In this document: piece after piece, positions 13,156 through 24,034 of the stretch
How the letters are laid out: each line of letters opens with the position of its first letter
Numbering within the stretch: the first letter of the stretch is position 1
From: Nematostella vectensis
Lineage: Eukaryota; Cnidaria; Anthozoa; Actiniaria; Edwardsiidae
Direction of reading: 5' to 3'
Length of the DNA stretch: 64,000 nucleotides
NCBI RefSeq assembly: GCF_932526225.1
Contig: NC_064048.1
Span: forward strand, 1,541,340-1,605,339
Notes under the pieces: model-generated
The model's database searches: none
The model's input: the letters and a program-made list of their open reading frames with translations, nothing else
Told to the model about the DNA's origin: nothing
Program-made: the position numbers and the translations under genes

Positions 13156-14395
13156 TTGTTGTTTTTTATGGAAGAGTATCAATCTAAAAACCCGGAATTC
13201 ACGTATGATATTTACGAAAGGTTTAATCTCGACGACATGGAGGAGCCAGAGTGCAAGGCATATTTTCGATTCGAGAAGAATGATATCCCTGTTTTGGCTT
13301 GCCGGATTTTTTTATTCCGGTATTTGGTCGCCCTGTTCCAGAGCTAAGCATGATAGCAAACTGTGTCCTCGAAGAAATTTACGACCTACATGCACACCGT
13401 GTGTCTGAGTGGAATCGAGAAATACTCAGCCCCGTCCAGCTGGAATCCTATGCAGAGGCCGTCCATCGAAAAGGAGCAGCACTTGATAACTGTTTCGGAT
13501 TTGTAGATGGCACAGTGAGACCGATTTCTCATCCGTTTGAAAGCCAGGAAGTTGTTTACAATGGGCACAAACGAGTGCACGCCTTGAAGTTCCAGGACTC
13601 ATAGGCAACATGTTTGGACCCATAGGCTTGTATTTTATTTTATTCCACTAAGAGTGGTTTTCGAAAACCCATGAAATACTATTTAGTTTATTTAGTACTA
13701 ATACACTGTAGTGTCTTTGTTCTCTTTTGTTCTTGCTTGACTATTACACTTTAATTTATTTTCTATTCCGTTTTATTCTAAGTTATATTTCTTTTTTAAA
13801 AACATCGTTTTATTTAGTTTATTTCATTTTACTGTATTTTCTATTTTATTGAAAAACAAAAACAATTAATAGCAACTATAATTTTTGTGTGATAAACCCA
13901 CAACCTTTTCCTCAACCCATAACAGAAAATGTGAAAAATTTGTTTTTTGTTTGAACTTTTATGTACTTATAGAAGGTAGACGACATGATGCGTCCATGCT
14001 TGGCGAATCAGGCCTGCACCAAGACCTTGAAAAAGGAGGCATTTTCAACAGGAGGACAACCAATGTGTATATATGGGGACCCTGCTTATCCGATGAGGGT
14101 TCATTCGCAGGTACCATACCAGGGAAATGGACTGCCCAGGAGGCATTTAATGACAATGTGCAAAGTATGTGCAAAGTTCGCACATCAGTAGAGTGGGTAT
14201 TAGGCGATATTGTGCGATCATATAAATCTATGGATTTTAAAAAACAACTTGAAAATTGGACTGAGTCAAGTTGGAAAAATGTATATTGTTTGTTCCATCA
14301 TACGTAATGCCCTTACATGCCTGTATGGAAAAAACACATCTCAGTATTTTGATTCGGACCCACCGACACTTCAGGAATATTTCAGGTGAAAAATC
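13156..14395 (+). pseudogene. PIF/Harbinger DDE transposase, disrupted
   Basis: This is a DDE_Tnp_4/HARBI1-type transposase read in pieces. Landmarks are FGRPVPELSMIANCVLEEIY (about 13325), CFGFVDGTVRPIS with the first catalytic Asp (about 13490), VYNGHKRVHALKFQ (about 13555), EGRRHDASMLGESGLH (about 13972), GDPAYP with the second Asp (about 14075, other frame), RTSVEWVLGDI with the Glu (about 14180) and DPPTLQEYF (about 14360). Breaks include a short deletion after HALKFQ at about 13598, a 344-bp interruption at 13627-13970 and several frameshifts between 14000 and 14330. The partner Harbinger gene lies downstream on the opposite strand, the usual two-gene arrangement. Confidence 0.85.
13627..13970. 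other. Interruption of the Harbinger transposase (insertion or intron)
   Basis: The codons for FGPI and EGRRHD, adjacent in the family, are separated here by AT-rich sequence. The segment is flanked by ATAG on both sides, as expected for a small insertion with a 4-bp duplication. It also ends in a pyrimidine-rich stretch and TATAG, so an unusual intron is possible, but the left edge lacks GT. Confidence 0.4.
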
Positions 14396-14829
14396 TTGTT
14401 ACTGTAACAGAGAAGAAATTTTTTCCATTGGTTTATTTTAAAATGTATGAAGTATAGGCAAGATGTCAAGATTTTTGGCCAAGCATATTTCTATTTTGTT
14501 TTAAAGAAAGAACTCACCATTTATGAATTCTGAGGTGTACTTATTTTTTTTTCTTCTGCCAAGTCAAGCAATATTTTCATATGTAGATTTGTTTTTCGTT
14601 TAAATTTATTTACAATAAATATAAGACATGTTCAAAGGATAAACCTTAAAATATATACTTACTTATTTATTCAGACTTTTTTTTTCAGACTTGGTATATT
14701 CATCCAATTATCAAAGTTAAAGAATTCACCAAAACACTTCTGTGTTTTTTTGCTCTTCTGATAAATATATAAAACTTCATTTAAAACTTTATTGAAACCA
14801 CTTTATATAATACAGATTAATCATCATTT

Positions 14830-15175
14830 CATTTTGCATGGCAAACATTAGTTGCATCTGCTGCTGTTGTTGTTGTTGTTGTTGTTATTGCTATTGCTGT
14901 TGCTGTATCAGCTGAAGCATAGTGTCATGCCTTTGCGAATCTTCCCTTTCCTTCCCTTCATGCAACTCTAGCTCCCCCTCTTTAATTGCCTGATCCTTCT
15001 CGTTGCTCTCTGTTAGGTACTCCACCATCATCGATCCTGACCTGCGGCTCTTCTTACTTGCAGATTCCTCCCTCTTCTTCGTATCACCCAACTTCTCCAT
15101 GGCTCTTTTTCGAATCTCTTCCCCTTATGCCTTCTCTTGCTCCACTTTCTTTTTGCTTCCATCAGCTGTTTAAAA
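14830..15175 (-). pseudogene. Harbinger-associated Myb/SANT-like protein, C-terminal remnant
   Basis: Read on the minus strand from about 15170: DGSKKKVEQEKA, a stop codon, EEIRKRAMEKLGDTKKREE, then MMVEYLTESNEKDQAIKEGE, ending in a glutamine-rich tail encoded by CAG/CAA repeats around 14855-14910. The basic then acidic coiled-coil followed by poly-Q is typical of the C-terminus of the Myb/SANT-like partner of Harbinger transposases. The DNA-binding N-terminal part was not found. It is convergent with the transposase. The AT-rich spacer 14396-14829 holds no gene. Confidence 0.6.
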
Positions 15176-16842
15176 CATCCATTTAGAATTAGATGCAAAA
15201 CCTCATATTTTTAACCTTATATTTTATCTGTTAAAAATTGGTAAGTTAAGCTGCTATGACACCTTTTATAATCTTTTAATTTCAATTCTGAAGATATTGT
15301 TGTTCATATTCTAGCAGAACTATTCACTGGATTTTGAGCCATAGACCATGTGTAGGCAGCATCATGTGGTGTTGTCCACTCCATAGGAGAATCCCTTAAA
15401 TGATATGGCTATGGCTTAAAAAGTCTACCTTTTCTCAAACTCGGAAAAATAGTCGCTCAAACAAACAAATAAGGTCTATCGGACTAAACTATCATCGGGG
15501 ACTAGCTGAAAAATCTCGGCACCAAGCTCGTTTTTTTTTTTCTTATTACACAAGCAAAAAAATGGAGTCTTTTAGATAAACAAATAATGTAGTTATTTGC
15601 AGCTTTATCAATCGCAGAAGAATGACAGAATATGTACTTACGCGAGTTGAGTAGCTGAAGCCATCGTCCCTTATAAGTAACAGTAATTGTTGACAAATCG
15701 CATACCGGAAAAAAGCTTTTCTGAGGTGAGTGACGGGAGGTCACGGACGGCTGGGCATGCGCAGTAGATACTCCACGGAAAAAAATACTTCCGGTAGACG
15801 TCCGTGAATCAAAAACGCCGGATGCTTAAGCTCTCTATTATTTTCTCTTATTCGCGCCCTCCGCAGTTTTGCGCCTTGTTTACGCTCGCGTCTCGTTTAC
15901 GCTGGATTGATGTTGTTTTTTCACAAGCCCTCTATTATTTTGAAAAAGCAAAAAGGAGAAAGCATGAAGGATATTAGTCAAATGCTCTATTCCTCGCATT
16001 TTACAATAGAACGTAAAAAAGGACAATGCAAAGCATTGTATACCGTACACATGTCCGTACGGTATCCCATAAACAAGGACAGGATATCCAAAAGGTATCG
16101 TAATATCAGAATTAAAGACATGATAAAACAGTACACAGAAGGTACAATAAAGGGATCAGTTGTTCGAAATGTTGTGCTTCCAAACTATGTTAAATCAATA
16201 AAAATCTGTTCCAGGTTGAATTTTGCAAATCTAATGCAAGGACAAATTTGGATTTGAAAAAAAAATTTTTTTTATCACATTTGATTTGTTTTAATCCCCA
16301 GGTAAGGAATTTTTGTGTCATTTGTACTCAATTCAGTCGGGAATTCGATGCAAAGAATGTCAAATGCCCCACAACTGCCCGTCCTCCCCCTTCCCCCCTC
16401 CGGCTTTACAGTGGTACATGCATAACTGCATAACTGTTAAGAAAATAGGGTATTTAGCCCCCTTGGAAATTCTTGGGCGTTAAACCCCCAACCTCACAGA
16501 ATTTCCAATCCCCTCCATGAAGGGGGGGGGGGGGGGGGTATGGATATTTTCTGAAACTACACATTTTTTATTCATTCCTTCATTCATTAATTTATTAATT
16601 TTTAACAAAGACAATGGTTGCCTCAAGGAAAAACAATGATCTTGACACAGTTTTAATATAAAATATAAACTACAAATGAAATTACGAGTAACTGAGTTGC
16701 ACAATCAATTTTGTTACTAGTATTTCTGTTCAGTAAACTTGTTTCATTAAAATTATTGAGAAGCAGCATCAGTATCTGAAATAAAAGAGTGAAATACACA
16801 GTTTCAGATAACAGCGATCGTAGCGTTTATTTGGTGAACAGC
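15176..16842. other. Mostly non-coding; one unrecognised ORF at 15907-16257
   Basis: The only notable open frame is 15907-16257 (+, 116 residues, basic, with KRYRNIRIKDMIKQYTEG). I do not recognise it and see no intron, domain or repeat that supports it. The rest is AT-rich with a short repeat copy at 16465-16560. Confidence 0.35.
16465..16560. repeat. Copy of short interspersed repeat
   Basis: CTTGGAAATTCTTGGGCGTT, the following run of ACCCCCAAC and the closing TATGGAYAWTTTCTG-AACTACAC match the 20490-20645 repeat with substitutions. A long G run sits inside this copy. Confidence 0.6.
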
Positions 16843-17167
16843 CTAGTATATGACATCGTCCATATTGGAATGATTTGGGCTTTGATAATTCACCACCCGT
16901 GGTTGTATCCTCTCAAAGTAGTCCAGCAGTTTCTCTAAAGAAAAAGAAAATGCTTATTTACTCAAGTGGCTCATTATTCTACAATAGAGTTCTATATTGA
17001 GGACCAGCATAGTCACTATATTGTACTTGACAAATAAATAGCAATCTGCTTACCTTTCTGGACATAGGCTTGTGTTCCTGAATATCGGTGGGATAAATGT
17101 CCCGGACAAAATCCAACAGCGACTGGGGATGGATTAGACTAGACCAGTTACCAACGGATCTCTCTCG
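16843..17167 (-). CDS. Candidate C-terminal exons of an unrecognised gene
   Basis: Two phase-compatible exons can be read on the minus strand: 17167-17054 (38 codons; RERSVGNWSSLIHPQSLLDF through HKPMSRK, bounded by CAG and GTAAGC) and 16932-16843 (30 codons; KLLDYFERIQPRVVNY to MDDVIY and a stop). The splice signals are good and both exons are open, but I recognise no family and no upstream exon. It could belong to the RAG1-like gene 2.6 kb upstream or to an independent gene. Confidence 0.35.
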
Positions 17168-17689
17168 CTGTAGCGTAAAAACAAGAGGATTCATGTCAAA
17201 ATGCGAAGGAGTCACTATCGTGAAAGGTACAAAGAGCATGACAGTGATTGTAAAGTGAAGACGATTTTCGCCTGTGATTTAAGCATTTTCCTGCCCCTTG
17301 ATGAGTATAATCGCAGCGGTGCCAAAGTAGCATTTCCAACAAATACTAGTGTCAAAACGGGTTGTAACAGGAATGTACAACAAAGCAAATCGGACTGTGA
17401 CAGCTGCGACTATTGAGGCAAAGTGTGAAACGCTCGCATTTGGTACCGAAGATAATATCTTCAATGTTGAAGCGAGTTTATTGTGAGCGGGATCGAAACA
17501 ATCATGCAGGGAAAACTCTTCAAAGAAGCAAGGGTACAATCGAATACCACAAGAGTAAAAAAAACAACTAACAAACAGGCCGTTGTAAGCAAACCTACCG
17601 ACATGAATTGGAACAACAATCAGCAACAAAACTGTTGAAAATTTTAGCGCCTCGAATGCAGTTTCAGATGGAAATCTAAATTACGTAGC

Positions 17690-17872
17690 ATAGTGACTTT
17701 GATATCCTCCTCTCCCCATCCCAAATCAATGTTGGATTTTCTAACTGACAACAACTTTGAATGGGGGGAAGGGGGATGTGAGTAATAAAAAGTTCCCATA
17801 TTGTAAATTATTTGAGTAAGACTACTTTTTAGATGTCATTTTTAACAGGTTTTGTCGCTGATTGTCTAGCAT
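17690..17872. mobile_element. MITE copy, left end truncated
   Basis: AATTACGTAGCATAGTGACT through TTTTGTCGCTGATTGTCT matches the element at 19225-19442 in the same orientation. The left inverted repeat is missing, and an internal C-rich segment present in the other copy is shorter here. Confidence 0.65.
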
Positions 17873-19224
17873 GAATGGCCTTATATTTTTCGCGAATTGC
17901 AGCGAAATCGATGCCTTGGACTGGATTAAAACTTTATTTGACGATTAAAATAGGCACGATAAAATTTATTTTGGTCATTTTGAGAGGTATTAGGCTAATT
18001 CGTGAAAACTATTGGCGAAAATTACCATTTTTTATGGGTGAAAACGACCCCCAACAATGATCACCTATCATGTGACGTCATCCGTGGCGGTAAATCGTCT
18101 AATATGCGTCTGCTTCGACCTGCAACGTGTCTCTCTACTGTTAAAGTTTTTCAACTGTACATGATTTTTAAACCTGTGAGTAGAAAATCGACAGATAAAG
18201 CGAAATAACGGAGTTTTTTAAAGTTTGGCTGCTCTACATCAAGAATGGCGTGATTGGCGATCGCGAATCAGAGATGATGAGTGTACGCTGGAGAATACTT
18301 AATTTTTTATAAACAAATTCCTCAAATCGAGCTAAAAGAAATTCTAGCCTGCCTCCAAGTGCTTAGAAAATCTAATACTGGTCCAGTGAAGCCTAAAAAG
18401 GGGATTTCTTTTCTATGGAATGTGATAGAACGGTCTACCACGGTCAACCATGCGATAGTTTAAAATACAAGACAAGAGTCATGTTTTACATTATGTGTTC
18501 ATGGTTGACCGTCAAATTTGACAAAAATCGCCTTTCTGGCTCATGATGAAGCATTATTTTATTTATTTGACTCACAAAAGATGGTGTCCGTTTATATATT
18601 ACTCGTGAGAAAATGAAAGAGCACACTTTTGCCCTTCATATATATATATTTTTCGAAGTTGTTTGGTAAAATATAATCAACCGGAAATAAAAATTTTGCG
18701 CTTGACGTCACAATAGCAACAGTTTTTATTGGGCTGATCCCAGTCGACACCGTTAGTCAATTTCGCCGAGAACTTTTCCTCTCGTTCTCTTGGGGTTTGG
18801 ATATTTCGCGACATCCTGCTCCATTACCGCGCGCTCAGCTTACGAGGCCTTTCGCTTTTGTTTCTCCGGGCATCCGTCTTCTTTAATCGGAAATGTTCTT
18901 TTCCGATTCGAGAAACAGATGCAATGCTGATATTGGTTAGTTTGGCAACCTATAGGAAAGGCATTTTCAATTCGAATCTTAGATACTTAACGTAAGCCCG
19001 TATTTCAGGGTGTTTTCGCTTGCTAAAAGTCGTTTTTCCTTTAACTACGGCTTAAACGCACCTTTATGGTTGTGCTCTAACATCCCATTTTGCAACGAAA
19101 ACCAATGAAAATAGCTTTAATTTACGGTTATTGTATAATAGTAAACCTTCTTATGGCTGAATTTGCTTAAAAGCTTCGCAAAAAGAACAAAACTGGGACA
19201 TTTTGAAAAATACTATTTCCAGAC
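17873..19224. other. Spacer without supported gene
   Basis: AT-rich sequence with a short TA repeat near 18640. Short open frames show no domain, splice context or similarity that I recognise. Confidence 0.5.
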
Positions 19225-19442
19225 AATCAGCGACAAAATTACGTAGCATAATGACTTTGATATCCTCCCCTCCCCATCCCAACCCCCTCTTCCCCAAATC
19301 AATGTTGGATTCTCTTACTGACAACCGTAGACAGCAAATTTGAATGGGGGAAAGGGGGATGTGAGTAAAAGTTCCCATATTGTAAATTATTTGAGTAAGA
19401 CTACTTTTTAGATGTCATTTTCAACAGGTTTTGTCGCTGATT
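19225..19442. mobile_element. 218-bp MITE with 14-bp terminal inverted repeats
   Basis: The left end AATCAGCGACAAAA (19225-19238) is exactly inverted at the right end TTTTGTCGCTGATT (19429-19442). The interior has no coding capacity. A second, truncated copy lies at 17690-17872. The superfamily is unknown because no target duplication is clear. Confidence 0.75.
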
Positions 19443-19746
19443 GAAGGTTCGGTACACCTCCTTCCACTGGGGGGTTCAGATTGAGCACCAAGTGTGAGCA
19501 AAGCCTTATTGCGGTTTTGATAAGACCCATGGAAAAGGCTTGAAAGGGGTCTTTACAGTGTTATCTCTATTTAACTGCTACTTTTCTGACACCAAACTGA
19601 TATGCTATACTCCCGTACATTATTTAATACCCTCCATTTAATAGCCACCCTCTATTATTAAGTAGTCTCTTTTTTATGCCCTGAGTGTTTTGTTACTGTA
19701 TATTTAAGAACTATCTATAATGTTTGTGATAAAACCTAATCTCTAC

Positions 19747-21565
19747 CTTTTCAACTCTCTTAATTTGTTCCAGGGTATCCCTATGTCTGCTTTCATGGCC
19801 AGCCCTTACCCTTCAGGTACTTCAATCTTCAGCCCAGCTTCTTGTGCTATGGTTTCTCTCTCCTCTTGGCCCATCCTTTGCATCTCAGCCTTTTTCTGCC
19901 TTAAGATGTCATCACGTTCACCACCACTGATTTGCTGCCTAAGTGTTTCAACTACAGAAGCTCTACGCTGCACTGTCTTACTGCTGGCAGATGCACTGTT
20001 GGTACGTGGTCGTGGAACATGGCAAATCTTCAATGGCTTAATAAGAAAGGTTAAGAGGAGACCTGTCAAACGTAGCCATTGCTCAAGGCATTTAAATTAT
20101 ACAATGGAATTTTTTTAGTAAAAACTGATTTTTTTACTGAAACTGTCAGGTCGAATCTGGGTAGGCCGAATGCCCCCCCTATATTTGATAATTTTTAGTA
20201 TAAAGTACCACAATATGTATAAGCCCTTTGATGTGTCACAGATGACATGTTTGTTTATTTTTCAAAACAATGCTATTGTATGTATGGAATAAATTGAAAC
20301 TATACTATCCGTCTACTTGCCTTGCATATTGTTCCACTAGTAGGTATCGTAGGTGGCTATTTATAACATGTTTGTACTCTTTCTTACATTCTAGTTATAC
20401 ACCCAATTCAAGTTGATTTGACATTGGCATTGAAAAATGGAAACTACAGAATGCAAGGCACACACCACCACCACCATGAGGGGCTTGGAGTACTACATCC
20501 TCCATGCACCCCCGCATCCCCCCCCCCTCTGGATGAGAAAAGAACAGCGTTTAGCCCCCCTCCCCCCCTCTGGAAATTCCTTGGCATTTGACCCCCAACG
20601 TCTGGATTTCCCATGGGGTAGTGGTATGGACAATTTCTGGGACTACACAATAATATACTCACCGTGCCACCTGTAAACAAGAGAACTGACAAAGATTGGG
20701 ATACACTCAACTTCCTCTTCATTAACTGAGTACATATCCGCTCCTCGACCTGTGAGAGTGGGGTGTCTTTGCCCGCATTGAGGATTTCGCGCACAGTTGT
20801 TGTCGCAGGCTGCGCTATGTACGTAGTGTAGATTGCCTCGTGTGCGGCAAGGGTATCCAGACGATGTGGTTCCTTGCATGATCTACATAAAACTTGGCAT
20901 GAGGCTAGGGTGTTGCCTAAAACTCGCGGAATCTTATGAAGCACGCCGGGGGAAATGCTGGCTTTGCAAACGGGGCATCCAGATTTGTTGTATGTTTGAT
21001 CTAGCCATTCGCAGATGCAAAGCACACAGAAGTAATGGTCGCATGGAGTTGCTATAGGCTGCGTCAGAACCTCTTTACATATAGCACAGAAAACAAAGTC
21101 GGGAGGACACACAAAGCGTTCAGTTTCTGGCATTTCGTTAATAAGAACATCGGGAATCATTTCCTTTGGTATTGACTGAATGGTCGTGGCTGTGTTGCTC
21201 TGCTCGTTTTGAGATTTACCTTTTGGTCTTCCTCTTCTTACACCCTTTTTGGGGGGGCGTCCGCCTTGCCTTTTGGCTGCAAAAATTTCGCATATTTTGC
21301 ATTGTAAAGAATGCGGGCCCCAAGTAAAAAGCTTTCTAACATTGCGTTTGTCAAGGTGGGAATAGCAAGTATGGCATACTTGTTCAGGATGGATCAGTTG
21401 GTTGTCTTTTTCGATGTTGATGCCATAGATTTGATAAATTTTTGATTTTACAAATTCATCGTTGGTTTTCCAAAACCGATTGCTACTACTTCTTACACTG
21501 TATTTTCCTAAAATCCTGCAGCTTTTGGTTAGGAACGCTGCATGCATCGCATCGAGACTCTCCAT
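19747..21565 (-). pseudogene. RAG1 N-terminus-like RING zinc-finger gene, exon 2 interrupted by a stop
   Basis: Exon 1 (21565-20663, 301 codons) is open and ends at CACG/GTGAGT. Exon 2 (20038-19747) follows in phase 0. Residues 45-92 resemble the zinc-binding N-terminal region of vertebrate RAG1: IHPEQVCHTC, then TWGPHSLQCKIC. Residues 101-117 hold two GRP AT-hook-like motifs. A complete C3HC4 RING follows (C160, C163, C175, H177, C180, C183, C197, C200), then a C-x2-C...H element (C227, C230, H242) placed like the zinc finger after the RAG1 RING. Exon 2 is basic and helical. An in-frame TAA at 19806-19808 precedes GLAMKADIGIPWNKLRE, which runs in the same frame to a donor at 19746. So either the gene is broken or the protein ends there. 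No catalytic RAG1 core was seen nearby. Confidence 0.75.
20490..20645. repeat. Short interspersed repeat inside the RAG1-like intron
   Basis: CTGGAAATTCCTTGGCATTT, a following ACCCCCAAC and a closing TATGGACAATTTCTGGGACT are shared with the copy at 16465-16560. It lies within the 624-bp intron and creates the apparent read-through tail of exon 1. Confidence 0.6.
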
Positions 21566-22095
21566 GTTAACTGCAACAACGTAAGTAATTGCAACATAAG
21601 GCGCGCGAAAACACGAGAAAACCCGCGAAAAAAATTACTTGGATCTCATTTAAAAAAATGGTACAGCAAATATTTTAATGAATCTGACACAAGGAATAAA
21701 TAAAGTAACCAAAAATGTCTTACCTCTTTTCAAAATAAGTTGCGATGTGGGAAACTTTTCACGGTCTTTGAGCTAGTTTTCGCTGTACGAAATACGATGC
21801 TCCTTCGCCGGTTTTTGAACTTCAATGCCGTTCACTCTGTTTTTCAGACTATGACTAATGGTATTTGCATTTTTGAAAACATTTGTATGCTAGTAACACA
21901 TTCTGATATTTGTTTTGGTTAATTTTGATTAGGGGCGGTGTCCTCTAGCCATCTTTTTCAATGTTTACGATTTTAAAATCGCCGCCATTTTGGTTGCCAT
22001 AGACTCAAATTCACCTAGCAACCGGTTTTGGCCGCGCGAGAGACTAGAACCTAATGTCCACTGCGAAACAGCCGTGCGTTATGGTTTTTTTGTAA

Positions 22096-22115
22096 GGGGG
22101 GGGGGGGGGGGGGGG
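22096..22115 (+). repeat. 20-base guanine homopolymer
   Basis: An uninterrupted G run lies just upstream of the RING-gene promoter. It may form a quadruplex or be a sequencing-sensitive tract. The stretch 21566-22095 holds no other feature. Confidence 0.85.
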
Positions 22116-22128
22116 TAAAAAAATACAC

Positions 22129-22339
22129 CATGACATCATCAGTATGACATCTTCCGTTTTCCAAGCCTCTGATTGGTCAATACAACCCTTGGCCAATCAG
22201 AAGCGTTCCCGATGATCTCATCGACACACGTGACCTACTTGAAGGTCTATAAAAGACGACGACGAGCTTGGATCACTTCACAGTCAGACCAAGACTCAAA
22301 AACTACAGACCAGTAATAAAAAGTAATAATAAATAAAAA
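22129..22339 (+). promoter_or_regulatory. Promoter of the RING gene (module copy 1)
   Basis: TGACATCA-like sites and CTTCCG precede a pair of opposed CCAAT boxes (GATTGGTCAATA and GGCCAATCAG), then GTGACCTACTTGAAGG and a TATAAAAG box at about 22250. The start codon is at 22340. About 150 bp (22151-22302) is closely repeated at 49355-49505. Confidence 0.75.
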
Positions 22340-22615
22340 ATGGAATGCATAATTTGTAAAGAGGAGGAAGAAGTGATGGAGTTGATTAATTGCTGTAAGC
22401 AAACTATACACCACCGGTGCCTAGGGGATTGGTATACACAGGAAAAAAATATGATTTCCCAATTCTAACATTTTGGGTTATAGTTGGGAAAATTTCCCAA
22501 TAATGTGAAAAAATGGGGAAAACTGAAACAAGAATTGGGAAATTATTGAGTTCCAATCTAAGCCAAAACTTCCTTTCACAAAAAATTCACTTTAATGGAA
22601 TAAGATGGGATTTAT

Positions 22616-23875
22616 TCCCAATAAAATCCCATTACTGGGAAATGGATGTGAATTCATACACAATAAATACCCAAAACTGGAAATCAAATACATGTATTTT
22701 CCCAATAAAATCCCACGACTGGGAAATGGATGTGAATTCATACACAATAAATACCCAAAACTGGGAATCAAATAGATGTATTTTCCCAATAAAATCCCAC
22801 TACTGGGAAATGGATGTGAATTCGTACACAATAAATACCCAAAACTGGGAATCAAATACATGTATTTTCCCAATAAAATCCCACTACTGGGAAATGGATG
22901 TGAATTCGTACACAATAAATACCCAAAACTGGGAATCAAATACATGTATTTTCCCAATAAAATCCTACTACTGGGAAATGGATGTGAATTCATACACAAT
23001 AAATACCCAAAACTGGGAATCAAATACATGTATTTTCCCAATAAAATCCCACTACTGGGAAATGGATGTGAATTCATACACAATAAATACCCAAAACTGG
23101 GAATCAAATACATGTATTTTCCCAATAAAATCCCACTACTGGGAAATGGATGTGAATTCATACACAATAAATACCCAAAACTGGGTATCAAATACATGTA
23201 TTTTCCCAATAAAATCCCTGTACTGGGAAATGGATGTGAATTTATACACAATAAATACCCAAAACTGGGAATCAAATACATGTATTTTCCCAATAAAATC
23301 CCACTACTGGGAAATGGATGTGAATTCATACACAATAAATACCCAAAACTGGGAATCAAATACATGTATTTTCCCAATAAAATCCCACTACTGGGAAATG
23401 GATGTGAATTCATACACAATAAATACCCAAAACTGGGTATCAAATATATGTATTTTCCCAATAAAATCCCTGTACTGGGAAATGGATGTGAATTCATACA
23501 CAATAAATACCCAAAACTGGGAATCAAATTTATGTATTTTCCCAATAAAATCCCACTACTGGGAAATGGATGTGAATTCATACACAATAAATACCCAAAA
23601 CTGGGAATCAAATACATGTATTTTCCCAATAAAATCCCACTACTGGGAAATGGATGTGAATTCATACACAATAAATACACAAAACTGGGAATCAAATACA
23701 TGTATTTTCCCAATAAAATCCCACTACTGGGAAATGCATGTGAATTCATACACAATAAATACCCAAAACTGGGAATCAAATACATGTATTTTCCCAATAA
23801 AATCCCTGTACTGGGAAATGGATGTGAATTCATACACAATAAATACCCAAAACAGGGAATCAAATACATGTGTGT
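22616..23875. repeat. Left subterminal array of the outer element: 15 x 84 bp
   Basis: Fifteen units each contain TTTTCCCAATAAAATCCCAC, TACTGGGAAATGGATGTGAA and AATACCCAAAACTGGGAATC. TCCCA and TGGGA half-sites are thus arranged in opposed pairs. The 84-bp period is 28 codons, so long spurious frames stay open on both strands. In CACTA elements subterminal repeats are bound by an element-encoded protein. Confidence 0.9.
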
Positions 23876-24034
23876 ATATTTTCTGCATTGAAAATAAGTA
23901 ATACAATTATTACTAATTAACCAAGTAAGATTGCTGTTCAAGTCTATATTAAAATTAAATATGATAAGATTGATCGCTTACAGTAAAATGTACATTTTGT
24001 GCTCAGCTGTGCAGCACACATTCCAAGATGAATT

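Noticed and set aside
17279..17629. 116-codon minus-strand frame with hydrophobic segments
   Set aside because: No start context, splice partner or family that I can support.
22616..23875. CRISPR-like array
   Set aside because: Units are contiguous 84-bp direct repeats without unique spacers, inside a eukaryotic transposon.
22513..23941. Long open frames (371-462 codons) on both strands
   Set aside because: They arise because the 84-bp repeat is 28 codons long and lacks stops in several frames. This is a subterminal tandem array, not a gene.
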